A stretch of 59,150 bases of DNA. Origin: Clostridium sp. chh4-2 (GTDB taxonomy: Bacteria > Bacillota > Clostridia > Lachnospirales > Lachnospiraceae). The notes beneath the pieces are model-generated. The model did not search any database. It worked only from the letters and a program-made list of their open reading frames with translations, and had not been told where the DNA came from. A program made the position numbers and the translations under genes. The stretch spans positions 1 through 59,150 of the forward strand of contig NZ_PKUU01000031.1 of assembly GCF_002899675.1 (NCBI RefSeq), written 5' to 3'. This document shows, piece after piece, positions 25,901 to 34,665 of this stretch (positions within the stretch are counted from its first letter, which is position 1; each line of letters starts with the position of its first letter).

Positions 25901-27853
25901 CTAATTTTCCTCCGTATCCATTGTCTCTTCTACTTTCACTCCCTGAAGTTTTACAAGCGCCTGGGCTTCCTCTGCCAGCTCATCAAATTCGGGAATCCGG
26001 CCCACCACATTTTCAGCCAGCCAATTCATCGTGATGATCTCTTCCGGAGACAGGCTTTCCCCGTCTTTACACTGAGTTGTGCCGTCCTGGGAATAGATCA
26101 GGCCGTTAAACGGCTGAAAGCTGCCGGTCCGAATGGAATTTTTCAAAAATGTAATCAGCCGGTTTGTTCCGTGGGGAAGATTCTGGGAACAGATCACATC
26201 AATCACATCTGCCGACATCCCCCACCAGTAATTGATGGCCTGTTTGCCCTTCTTGTCCTTGGCGTCCAGCGCTCCTTTGCAGGTCAGCTCAACGATCCGC
26301 TCATAGAATTTACCCCAATGCCAGATGGGCGTGGCCAGATTCTCAAGCTGACCGTCCGGTTCCTTATGATATAAACCGTACTCTCTGGACGGAGTCTGCG
26401 GAGTGATCATATCTTCTCCTGATATAAACGTGATTCCATCTTTTTCCAGGGATGCCTGCACGTCAGCATCCTTTACCCTGGACCACTCCAGATAAACCTT
26501 AACATAAGGGTTGATCATCCTGGCTCCCAACGCAAATGCATTGATATTGGCAATGGTTCCATAGATGGGGTAATCCGCAATATAGCCCAGTTTATCGGAT
26601 CGGGCCATGGACGCAGCCAACGCTCCCATCAGAAATTTGGACTCATACATCCGGCAGTAATAGGTGCAGATGGATGAGTACGACATATTAACCGAGCAGT
26701 TGAATATCTTGACTTCCGGATGCTGGATCGCCGCTTTGACACTGAAATTAATCATCTGTGACGCGGTTGTAAAGATCAGATTACATCTGGCCGCAATGGC
26801 TAAATCAATGGCTTTGGCCGTCTCCTCGTCGTTGTCCGCCTCATAAAAAGCCACGGTCTTCAGCTTGCCGTCATATGCCTGTTCCAAATACATTCTTCCC
26901 AGTTCATGCCCATAAGTCCAGCTGGACGTCTCCGGAGTCTTTGCGTAGATAAATGCAATTTTCAGCATCTCCGGTTCCACGTTGGTAAATGGCCTCAGCC
27001 AGTTCATCAATTTAGCTGCTCCGCCGTTATCAACCTCTTCCGGCTGTTCTACCAAAGCGATCTTTCCGCCGCTGGATACCAGCAAAAATTCATTCCAGAT
27101 CTTCACCAGATCCGTTTGCATCTGGGCTTCTGTGCGCTCTATTATGGCATCGTAGCCAAAGATCTCCACATAGATAAGAAATGCATCCGAGCAGGTAAGC
27201 TCCAGCGCATTCCCGCCTTCCTGATCGAAAACTTTGGCAAATCGGTTATAAACGGCCTTAAAATATTCCCGGTCATTCTCGCTCCATACTTCCTCCGGCT
27301 TCTTGCCCATGGCGGTCAAAAGCCTGTTATAACTGCCCTCTCTGCTGAACCAGATATCGCAGTTAAAGGATACCTGATAAAAGTCCAAAAATTCATAATA
27401 GAGACGGTTCTCTTTTTCATCGCTTCTTCTCGGAATCAGCCGAACCACGGTTCCCGGTATGCTGAACGCCCCCAGGTATTTTAAAACACTGACCCTTTTA
27501 TTGCCTTCCTGAACATAAAACTGATTCATGAACTCATAAGCAATGATCGGATCACGTATTCCCTCTTCAATCTGGTGGTCAAATAAATAAGCCCATTTGG
27601 CTCCAAACTCTGATTTTTCATTTAACAAAGGCATGAAATTGTTGGCAAAGGCGCTGGTTCTGCCCTTTGTCTTCGTTCCCACAATCCGGTCCAGCGGTAT
27701 ATCCATCAGTCCCAAGCTCACTTCCGACACAATATCTGTATAAGAAAGGATGTCATCCAATACCGGAAGGTATGGATATTCTCCCTTTAAGACGGCCGAC
27801 TGGTATTGCTTCCGCCCTTTCTTCAATGCTCCCACATAATCGTATAACGCCAT
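25901..27853 (-). CDS. ParB-like domain fused to BMP/Med-type nucleoside-binding domain
   Basis: A 650-aa protein. The start MALYDYVGALKKGRKQY is fixed by GGAGG 5 bases before the ATG at 27853; the ORF is open 75 bases upstream without a site. Residues ~100-165 contain a ParB/Srx-like segment, FYVQEGNKRVSVLKYLGAFS (compare the ParB-like VIEGNRRLAALK). From ~305 on it resembles the BMP/PnrA purine-nucleoside-binding family (IAFIYAKTPETSSWTYGHE, then GYIADYPIYGTIANINAFAL). No signal peptide or lipobox is present, so the BMP domain is cytoplasmic and cannot serve an importer as usual. A ligand sensor or regulatory protein, like the intracellular Med protein, is more plausible. Confidence 0.8.
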   Translation of the reverse strand: MALYDYVGALKKGRKQYQSAVLKGEYPYLPVLDDILSYTDIVSEVSLGLMDIPLDRIVGTKTKGRTSAFANNFMPLLNEKSEFGAKWAYLFDHQIEEGIRDPIIAYEFMNQFYVQEGNKRVSVLKYLGAFSIPGTVVRLIPRRSDEKENRLYYEFLDFYQVSFNCDIWFSREGSYNRLLTAMGKKPEEVWSENDREYFKAVYNRFAKVFDQEGGNALELTCSDAFLIYVEIFGYDAIIERTEAQMQTDLVKIWNEFLLVSSGGKIALVEQPEEVDNGGAAKLMNWLRPFTNVEPEMLKIAFIYAKTPETSSWTYGHELGRMYLEQAYDGKLKTVAFYEADNDEETAKAIDLAIAARCNLIFTTASQMINFSVKAAIQHPEVKIFNCSVNMSYSSICTYYCRMYESKFLMGALAASMARSDKLGYIADYPIYGTIANINAFALGARMINPYVKVYLEWSRVKDADVQASLEKDGITFISGEDMITPQTPSREYGLYHKEPDGQLENLATPIWHWGKFYERIVELTCKGALDAKDKKGKQAINYWWGMSADVIDVICSQNLPHGTNRLITFLKNSIRTGSFQPFNGLIYSQDGTTQCKDGESLSPEEIITMNWLAENVVGRIPEFDELAEEAQALVKLQGVKVEETMDTEEN

Positions 27854-28037
27854 ATATTCCTCCATTCTGCCGCTCTTAACGGCAATTTCGACGAAAAGCC
27901 GAAACCTCTGCCCGGCTCCCCTTCTCATGGCATAATTTGTCAGTACACGTCTATTATATATAATAAGAAGCCTTGTTGCAACAAATCTCGGGGTGTTTTA
28001 CGCATTTTAAGCAACAGTTATTTATATATATATTTGC

Positions 28038-28066
28038 TTGACAGATTCTTTATGTTGCTTTATATT
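28038..28066 (+). promoter_or_regulatory. Promoter of the nitronate monooxygenase-like gene
   Basis: TTGACA (28038-28043), 17-base spacer, TATATT (28061-28066), 71 bases before the ATG. Confidence 0.75.
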
Positions 28067-28136
28067 GGTATTGTGTTATATGGTATTGATAACTACATAT
28101 CAGAGTATTAATTATAATGACAACAGGAGAAGAAAA

Positions 28137-29192
28137 ATGAATCTTAAACCATTGAAAATAGGTGAACTCACCGCAAGACTTCCGATTATCCAGGGAGGAA
28201 TGGGGGTTGGCGTCAGTCTTTCAAGGCTGGCCGGAACGGTTGCAAAGGAAGGCGGAATCGGAATCATCTCTGCCGCCCAGCCGGGATTTTTGGAACCGGA
28301 CTTTGAAACCGATACATTAAATGCCAATCTCCGCGCATTGGGACGCCATATCGAACAGGCAAAAGAACTGGCCTGCGGCGGCATTGTGGGAGTGAATATC
28401 ATGTGTGCGCTTAATAATTATAAGGAATACGTGCAATGCTGTATCGATCATGGAGCGGATCTGATCATCTCAGGAGCCGGACTTCCCACCGATCTGCCTG
28501 CATTGACAAAGGATTCCAACATTAAGATCGCCCCCATCGTATCCCCGCCAAAAGCAGCCCAGACCCTGTTAAAGCTTTGGGACCGCCATTACGGCAGAAC
28601 CGCCGATCTGGTGGTTATTGAAGGGCCGAAAGCAGGCGGCCATCTGGGATATACAAAAGAAGAGGTGGAAGCCTTAGACTCCACCGGTTACGATAAACAG
28701 ATTCTTGAAATCATTGAATGCGTTAAACAATATGAAAAGAAATATCAAAAGGAAATTCCCGTGATCTTTGCAGGAGGCGTTTACGACCGCGCCGATATCG
28801 ATCACTATATGTCATTAGGCTGCGCCGGCGTTCAGATGGCCACACGCTTCGTCGTCACAGAAGAATGCGATGTGGACCCCCGCTTTAAAGAAGCCTATCT
28901 AAATGCAGGAAAAGAAGATATCGTGCTCGTAAAAAGCCCTGTCGGCATGCCGGGACGGGCAATCCGCAACGCCTTTATGGCAGAACGGGAAACTTCCAAC
29001 GAAAAGATTCCCAAATGCTACCACTGCCTGAAAAAATGCGATATCACTAAGATTCCATACTGCATTACCGGGGCATTGGTCCGGGCGGCAAAGGGGGATG
29101 TGGATAATTCCCTTCTCTTCTGCGGAGAAAATGCATACCGCCTGAACAAAATGACCACAGTCCACGAACTATTAGCCGAACTAAGCCAATAA
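28137..29192 (+). CDS. Nitronate monooxygenase / FabK-like FMN flavoprotein
   Basis: A 351-aa FMN-binding TIM-barrel of the NPD/NMO-FabK family. Visible motifs are IIQGGMGVGVS (N-terminal FMN loop), VNIMCALN, GAGLPTDLP, GPKAGGHLG (phosphate and active-site H), VIFAGGVYD and GVQMATRFV. The C-terminal ~60 residues have four to five cysteines (KCYHCLKKCD, YCITGAL), a pattern common in clostridial members. AGGAG lies close upstream of the ATG at 28137. The enzyme may oxidise nitronates or reduce enoyl substrates; the family cannot be split further by eye. It ends 15 bases from composite element copy 2. Confidence 0.9.
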   Translation: MNLKPLKIGELTARLPIIQGGMGVGVSLSRLAGTVAKEGGIGIISAAQPGFLEPDFETDTLNANLRALGRHIEQAKELACGGIVGVNIMCALNNYKEYVQCCIDHGADLIISGAGLPTDLPALTKDSNIKIAPIVSPPKAAQTLLKLWDRHYGRTADLVVIEGPKAGGHLGYTKEEVEALDSTGYDKQILEIIECVKQYEKKYQKEIPVIFAGGVYDRADIDHYMSLGCAGVQMATRFVVTEECDVDPRFKEAYLNAGKEDIVLVKSPVGMPGRAIRNAFMAERETSNEKIPKCYHCLKKCDITKIPYCITGALVRAAKGDVDNSLLFCGENAYRLNKMTTVHELLAELSQ

Positions 29193-29227
29193 GGTGGGGA
29201 AATCTTTATTTAACTGAGTAAGAAACG

Positions 29228-29519
29228 CCGGAAAGAAGGGGAAGCCCAGGCGGGCGGCGGAAGTAATCGGCGAAATGGGATTCGGGATTCGCCCCTAAGA
29301 TGTACTAAGACCCGCAAGGACAAAAAGAGACAGGACCGCGCCCATTCGCAGTGAACTCCTGATGACTTCACTGCTCAAGGGGCGCTTAGAACCTGATTCG
29401 GAATTCAGTTTCTACCTGTCTCTTTTTGTCCTTGCGGATCTAAGTACATCTAAGGGGTTCCATACGATCCCATTTCGCCGATTACTTCCGCCGCCGCCTG
29501 GGTTTCCCCTTCTTTCCGG
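29228..29519 (+). repeat. Hairpin A2
   Basis: Outer arms 29228-29281 and 29467-29519 pair with one mismatch and one single-base gap. Compared with A1, position pairs change together: GGCGGTGG/CCACCGCC in A1 is GGCGGCGG/CCGCCGCC here, and AAATAGGAT/ATCCTATTT is AAATGGGAT/ATCCCATTT. The internal loop and the terminal GCAGTGAA/TTCACTGC stem-loop are the same as in A1. Confidence 0.9.
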
Positions 29520-29559
29520 CTGTTGCTTGGCTAGCTGAGGAAAAAAGATTTGATGGATT

Positions 29560-29695
29560 GTGAGTAAGTTTTACATCAAGGGTGAAGTCTTTTTCAGAAA
29601 TGCCTTCACCATTTAATGTAAAGGGTGAGGTCTTTTCGTGAAATGCTTTGACGTTTAAAGTAAAACCCGAAGGCATTTCTGAAAATCCCTTCATG
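29560..29695. repeat. Imperfect ~45-bp tandem repeat in the spacer of copy 2
   Basis: Units of about 45 bp begin with GTAAAGGGTGA- or ATCAAGGGTGA-like sequence and include CAGAAATGCCTTCACC or GTGAAATGCTTTGACG. About three diverged units are present, versus one in copy 1. A small minus-strand frame runs through them and encodes FTLN-type repeats; I regard it as non-genic. Confidence 0.6.
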
Positions 29696-29766
29696 ATCTA
29701 TATAAATGTAATTCTACATAAATACCTACGCACCAATATTGTTTTTAACCTGGCCTGCGAAAACCA

Positions 29767-30117
29767 GCCCGGAATCGGGAGGCGGAGCCGGGAGACGAAG
29801 GTCGGAGGGGCCATCCGGGCCGGGGAAGGAAGATGCAGCCACATGGGATCGTATGGAACCCCTTTAGAACTACTTAGACCCACAAGGGCAGAACGAGGCA
29901 GGTAGAAACTGAATTCCGAATCAGTTTCTAAAGCGCCACTGAGCAGCGAAGTCATAAAGAGTTCACTGCGAATGGCGCTGGCCTGCCTCGTTCTGTCCTT
30001 GCGGGTCTTAGTAGTTCTTAGGGGCGAATCCCGAATCCCATGTGGCTGCATCTTCCTTCCCCGGCCCGGATGGCCCCTCCGACCTTCGTCTTCCGGCTCC
30101 GCCTCCTGATTCCGGGC
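29767..30117 (-). repeat. Hairpin B2 with 83-bp outer arms
   Basis: 29767-29849 pairs with 30035-30117. Against B1, compensatory pairs are seen: GAGAAGCC/GGCTTCTC in B1 becomes GAGGGGCC/GGCCCCTC here, and the GGAGGAAGG/CCTTCCTCC pair becomes GGGGAAGG/CCTTCCCC. Internal-loop sequences (TCGTATGGAACCCC; GGGGCGAATCCCGAA) are identical to B1. Confidence 0.9.
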
Positions 30118-30163
30118 GTACCTTTCCGCCAACCCCGTTAAATAACAATTTTGTGAATTTTTC

Positions 30164-32434
30164 TTAGCTAGAAGGGATGATTGATTTTAGCTCATTTACG
30201 ATCTTAAATAGTTCTTCATTGTCTAAGTGGCCAAAGCTTCTTAAAGAGCTGAGGGGCATATAGTATACCATTTTTTGTTCCATCTCAGTTGTTTCGCCTT
30301 CCACATTTCCCCCGGTAAACACTTTAATATAAGGCATCAGCCTTTCCTGTACATAACTGGCGGTTTTCTTACAGTTCATCAGATCGCCGATCATAACATT
30401 TTCATCAATAACCGGAAGTTTCTCATTGTTGTTTTTCATGGAAACGGTTGCGGACAGCACGATCTCCCTTGAGGACTTCCCAATCCTTATTTCATAGTTT
30501 CCGGTTGCCGCATACCAGTCTTTCTGGGACGCATCATACCAGGCAAAGGAGCGGTAGTCCAGTTCCATGCTCACAGTCTTTGTCTCTTGGGGATTCAGGG
30601 TGACGGCGGCAAAATTTTTCAACTCCTGGATAGGTCTGATTGCGGCTCCGGTTTTGTCGGACACATATAACTGGACAATCTCTTTTCCCGCTCTGTCGCC
30701 GGTATTTGTGATGTCTACAGAGACTGTAACCGTATCCTCAGGAGAAAGTTCTGCCTTGTCCAGCCTCAGATTGCTGTAGTCAAACGTTGTATAGCTGAGG
30801 CCATATCCGAATGGGAACCGCACATCCATTTTCTTTGTATCATAATAGCGGTAGCCGACAAAAATTCCTTCTGCGTAATTTACGTGCTTATTCATTCCCG
30901 GAAAATTCAAATAGCTGGGATTATCTTCCAGGCGAAGGGGAAATGTCTCCGCTAATTTTCCTGACGGGTTTGCGTTTCCATATAAAATGTCCATAACTGC
31001 CTCGCCTGCCGCTTCGCCTCCGAGATATGCTTCTAAAATTCCTTGTACGTTATCTGCCCAGGGCATTTCAATGGGCGAACCATTATGAAGCACAACAATC
31101 ACCGGTTTATTCATGGCCGACAGCTTTTCGATCAGATGTGTCTGGCACTTTGGAAGGTTCATGTGGCTTCTGTCATAGCTTTCCGATTCAAAGAGGTCCG
31201 GAAGACCTGCAAATACTACAATCTTATCGGCAAGCTGTGCGGTTTTGACGGCTTCATCCATCAGTTCTAAATCCATATTATCTTCCTCAGAGGAAAATCC
31301 CTGAGCATAAATGATATCCCCATAAGAATCTTTCAAATCGAGTGCGGATACCACTTTATGAGAATTGATATGGGAACTTCCGCCGCCCTGATAACGGGGT
31401 TTTTCAGCAAATCCGCCGATAAATGCGATCGTTTCTTTTGATGACAAAGGAAGGACTTTTTCTTCATTTTTCAGCAGAACCATACACTGTTTTGCTATCG
31501 CGGCAGCTTTTTTGTGGTCTGAGTCTCTGTCGAATACTTCCTCTTTCCGGTTCTCTGTATAACGGTAAACAATATTCAAAATACGCTCCACGGTCAGGTC
31601 CAGGATTTCCTCTTTCAGACGGCCTTCCTTTACTGCATTCACGATAGACTTATCATTTACTCCATTACTTCCCGGCATTTCCAGATCCATTCCTGCAATG
31701 ATACCTTCCACACGGTCGCGGACCGCGCCCCAGTCCGACATCACGTATCCGTCAAATCCCCACTCGTCTCTCAGAACATCTGTGAGAAGCCATTTATTTT
31801 CAGATGCATAGATCCCGTTTATACGGTTATAGGAGCACATTACTGTCCAGGGGTGAGCCTTTTTAACCGCAGTTTCAAATGCCGGAAAGTAGATTTCCCG
31901 AAGTGTACGCTCATCGGCATCTGCGGATATGGACATTCTCTCGTGTTCCTGATTGTTAGCTGCAAAATGTTTGATCGAGGTTCCCACATCCTGCGACTGA
32001 ACACCTCTTATATACGCCGCGGCCAGTTCACCCGCTGCATATGGGTCTTCGGACAGATATTCGAAGTTTCTTCCGCAGAGCGGAGAACGTTTTATGTTTA
32101 CGGCAGGTCCCAGAAGCACGGAAACATTTTCTGCCTGGCATTCTCTTCCGAGGGCTTCTCCCATCTCATATAAGAGTTCTCTGTCAAAAGAACAGGCCGT
32201 CGCACACGCCGCCGGAAAACATACGGCATCAATGGCATCGTTCAGCCCCAGATGATCCCCGCCGCTGTCTTCCGGCTGTTTTCTCAATCCATGCGGTCCA
32301 TCGCTCACCATCGTCTGCGGAATATTCAAGCGGCTTATCTTCTGTGTGTGCCAAAAATCTGCACCGGAACACATCATAGCCTTTTCTTCCAGAGTCATCT
32401 GGTTTACAATTTTTTTGATATCGCTTCTGTCCAT
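30164..32434 (-). CDS. Glycoside hydrolase family 3 beta-glucosidase
   Basis: A 756-aa GH3 enzyme with the usual three parts: catalytic (alpha/beta)8 domain (1-~300), alpha/beta sandwich (~330-540) and fibronectin III-like domain (~590-670). The nucleophile aspartate is in GFDGYVMSDWGA. KHFAANNQE is the conserved K-H substrate site. No signal peptide, so cytoplasmic, acting on imported oligosaccharides or glycosides. An extra ~80-residue C-terminal tail (KLPVIDENVMIGDLMNC...) is common in Firmicutes homologues. A strong AGGAGGG site precedes the ATG. Its 3' end faces composite element copy 2, which may serve as terminator since no other is visible. Confidence 0.94.
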   Translation of the reverse strand: MDRSDIKKIVNQMTLEEKAMMCSGADFWHTQKISRLNIPQTMVSDGPHGLRKQPEDSGGDHLGLNDAIDAVCFPAACATACSFDRELLYEMGEALGRECQAENVSVLLGPAVNIKRSPLCGRNFEYLSEDPYAAGELAAAYIRGVQSQDVGTSIKHFAANNQEHERMSISADADERTLREIYFPAFETAVKKAHPWTVMCSYNRINGIYASENKWLLTDVLRDEWGFDGYVMSDWGAVRDRVEGIIAGMDLEMPGSNGVNDKSIVNAVKEGRLKEEILDLTVERILNIVYRYTENRKEEVFDRDSDHKKAAAIAKQCMVLLKNEEKVLPLSSKETIAFIGGFAEKPRYQGGGSSHINSHKVVSALDLKDSYGDIIYAQGFSSEEDNMDLELMDEAVKTAQLADKIVVFAGLPDLFESESYDRSHMNLPKCQTHLIEKLSAMNKPVIVVLHNGSPIEMPWADNVQGILEAYLGGEAAGEAVMDILYGNANPSGKLAETFPLRLEDNPSYLNFPGMNKHVNYAEGIFVGYRYYDTKKMDVRFPFGYGLSYTTFDYSNLRLDKAELSPEDTVTVSVDITNTGDRAGKEIVQLYVSDKTGAAIRPIQELKNFAAVTLNPQETKTVSMELDYRSFAWYDASQKDWYAATGNYEIRIGKSSREIVLSATVSMKNNNEKLPVIDENVMIGDLMNCKKTASYVQERLMPYIKVFTGGNVEGETTEMEQKMVYYMPLSSLRSFGHLDNEELFKIVNELKSIIPSS

Positions 32435-32496
32435 AATGATTGCCCTCCTTTTGCTTTACCATCAGTTCAGAGCATACAGTTACTGCCCTTTATCCC

Positions 32497-33588
32497 CTAA
32501 TCAGCAGCTTTCAAAGAAAATTCATGCGCCGGCTTATCATATTGGCGCCCGGTGACCACCTTCGCGGTCAGATTCGTGTTATTATAGACAATCGACCACT
32601 GTGTCGCATTGATTCTTCCCGATTCCGACTTGTGCCAATCGCTTGAGACAGCTTCTAAAAGATCCATCCCGGCCTGTTCATCCTTTAAAATTCCGCCGCA
32701 TTCATCCAAAGTATCCTTTAAAATCTGATACCGGTCCTGGCCGCTTCCGAAATTATATTTTCTATCGGACAGCAGAAAATTGGTAGCCATCTGGTAATTT
32801 TTATCCGCTTCCAATACGATAAATTCATCATCTATGTATTCCACCACCGCGCTGTTTCCCTGAGCATCCGCTATCTGGAAATGGTAGTTGCTTCCTGCCG
32901 AAGCGTTCATATCGTACTGCTCCAGCAGGCTTACCGCTTCCGCCACCGTTGCGGCCTTATCCAACACCAGGCGGACGGCAGTCGTCGTGGTGATATCGAT
33001 CTTTCCGTTATCCTGATGTGTGGGTTCGTCCGCAATTCTCAGAACCGCTATGGACAGCCCCTTTTCATTGATTCCGTCCAAAGGCGCATAGGGAGCCGCC
33101 AAAGTAATAACCTTTCTCATAAAGCTGTCCGGAAGTTTATCCGTTCCAAATCCTAAAAAGGCCAGGTTAACCGTGGAATAAGACTGATACCCATGATCCG
33201 GAGCCGTTTTAATAAAAAGGGCCGGGGAATAGGTCAGGTCAAAATTCCTTCCGAATATCTGATCTCCATCTTCTGTCTGAGCGCTGAACGTGGAACAGCC
33301 CAGATCGGGGATGGAAAATTTCACCGGAAGTCCCTTTAACAGACGTTTTGTCACAAATTCCACCAACTCTCCGTCGCTCTTCGCCCCCGTTTCCAGAAAC
33401 TCGTCAAATCCATAATCCCCGTCATATTCCATCACGTATAAAACGTTATCATCCACCTGTTTTAAGGAACTGACTGTTTTCAGTTCATGGCGGAACACAA
33501 ATGCAGCTCCCCCCAGAACGACAACAGCCAAAATCAGAAGGCCGGCAATGATCCCGGCCAGTATTTTTTTCCATCTCTTTTGTTTCAT
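32497..33588 (-). CDS. Membrane-anchored C45/choloylglycine-hydrolase-like Ntn hydrolase
   Basis: A 363-aa protein with an N-terminal membrane helix (residues ~8-32), then a catalytic domain of the linear-amide C-N hydrolase/acyltransferase group. The expected nucleophile cysteine is in IPDLGCSTFSAQTEDGD (about C98), followed by the conserved GRNFDL. GINEKGLSIAVLRI and YDMNASAGSNYHFQIAD are family-like. Usually the Cys becomes N-terminal after self-cleavage; here it lies ~70 residues after the helix, so processing would free the domain outside the membrane. Substrate unknown; amide or acyl conjugates are typical. It follows the DUF4846 lipoprotein gene by 12 bases. Confidence 0.8.
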   Translation of the reverse strand: MKQKRWKKILAGIIAGLLILAVVVLGGAAFVFRHELKTVSSLKQVDDNVLYVMEYDGDYGFDEFLETGAKSDGELVEFVTKRLLKGLPVKFSIPDLGCSTFSAQTEDGDQIFGRNFDLTYSPALFIKTAPDHGYQSYSTVNLAFLGFGTDKLPDSFMRKVITLAAPYAPLDGINEKGLSIAVLRIADEPTHQDNGKIDITTTTAVRLVLDKAATVAEAVSLLEQYDMNASAGSNYHFQIADAQGNSAVVEYIDDEFIVLEADKNYQMATNFLLSDRKYNFGSGQDRYQILKDTLDECGGILKDEQAGMDLLEAVSSDWHKSESGRINATQWSIVYNNTNLTAKVVTGRQYDKPAHEFSLKAAD

Positions 33589-33600
33589 CTCTTCTTTATC

Positions 33601-34569
33601 CTATTCCTTTTTATATTGAAAACCATACCATCGCTTAAAGCTTCCCTCCTGGAAGGTATATTCCGGGGTCTGAAGCGGATAGCTTATCTCAGAAACGTAA
33701 TACCAGGGATCTTCTTCATGCAGCGGATTGTTCAGAATATGAAAATCCTGGGCCGGCATGTATCCCTGAGCCAGCAGGAAACACAGATTTCCCATCTCAT
33801 CTTCCGCCATATCCGCCACCATCACGCAATGCCCCGGACTTCCCCCTTTGATAAACATATCTCCGGCCTGCATATCCCCGAGTTCAACAGGGGCGCTTTC
33901 TTCATCCAGCGACAGGGTTCCCGCATACATCATCACATACTTTAAATAGAGCAGAAATGTTTCGTAGGAATCGTTATAGGATTCCTTATCCACCCAGGAG
34001 GTATTGTTTCCGTCCACGGCCAGCCGTTTTCCGCTGATCCAGGACGGATAGTCCATGAGAAATCCATTGGTCAGATGAAAGGCGATCTTATCATGGGCAC
34101 CCATCGTCCAGAAATATTCCGAATAAAGGCGGATTACGCTGTCCGCACACTGCTGCAGATCGCTGTCAAAAACAGGGAAGTCAAAAACCGCCGCCTGTGC
34201 GCTTTGATTGCCCTTTTCCCGCCCGTCATATAAAAGTACTTTGCTTCCATCCGGCTTCATCGCCCTCATCCGCATATATCCCTGGAAGCTTCCGGCCTCT
34301 TTGGGTATCCGCGCATAGCCTTTTGGCGTTCGGATTCTCGTCTCAAGAGTCATCCCTTCCGGATCAATCAAACTCTTTTTTTCTTCTCCCTGTCCCTGAA
34401 CCGGAGAAGTTTCGGTTACCAGTTCTATGGTCCCGGCCCGAATGGTCACCGTCACCGGCTCCTCTGTGCTGCTCTTTGTTTCCGCCGGGATTCTCCGGCC
34501 GCCGCAGCCGGTTAAAGTAACGGCAGTCAAGAGCAATCCTAAGGCCGCAGCCCTGGTATATTTTTTCAT
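33601..34569 (-). CDS. DUF4846-type lipoprotein
   Basis: A 322-aa exported lipoprotein (lipobox LTGC after MKKYTRAAALGLLLTAVT). After a ~45-residue linker the domain starts at TRIRTPKGYARIP, characteristic of DUF4846. GSPGHCVMVADMAE and FLLAQGYMPAQDFHIL resemble the Cys-His-containing core of NlpC/P60-like folds, and WYYVSEISYPLQTPEYTF ends the domain. A peptidase-like role at the cell envelope is possible but unproven. It is cotranscribed with the Ntn hydrolase. Confidence 0.8.
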   Translation of the reverse strand: MKKYTRAAALGLLLTAVTLTGCGGRRIPAETKSSTEEPVTVTIRAGTIELVTETSPVQGQGEEKKSLIDPEGMTLETRIRTPKGYARIPKEAGSFQGYMRMRAMKPDGSKVLLYDGREKGNQSAQAAVFDFPVFDSDLQQCADSVIRLYSEYFWTMGAHDKIAFHLTNGFLMDYPSWISGKRLAVDGNNTSWVDKESYNDSYETFLLYLKYVMMYAGTLSLDEESAPVELGDMQAGDMFIKGGSPGHCVMVADMAEDEMGNLCFLLAQGYMPAQDFHILNNPLHEEDPWYYVSEISYPLQTPEYTFQEGSFKRWYGFQYKKE

Positions 34570-34665
34570 AGCATTATCCTCATACCCGTTTTTTTGTTCT
34601 GATATTTATTGTACCATAATCCCGGCATGAATTCTATGAATTAATGCAACTGTTCAGCAGGTTGA

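Larger units (their letters stand above)
29208..30143 (+). repeat. Giant composite palindromic element, copy 2 (A2-spacer-B2)
   Basis: Same organisation as copy 1. ATTTAACTGAGT is at 29208-29219, and the right end degenerates to GTTAAAT (30137-30143). The element fills the gap between convergent genes ending at 29192 (+) and 30164 (-). It is 936 bp versus 873 bp in copy 1; the difference is mainly in the spacer, which has more tandem units. Confidence 0.85.

Noticed and set aside
29482..29694. 70-aa minus frame with FTLN-type peptide repeats
   Set aside because: The repeats follow the ~45-bp DNA tandem units of the spacer, and the frame ends in the A2 arm; no ribosome site.
29560..29695. Tandem units considered as a CRISPR array
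   Set aside because: Units are imperfect and contiguous without unique spacers of constant length.
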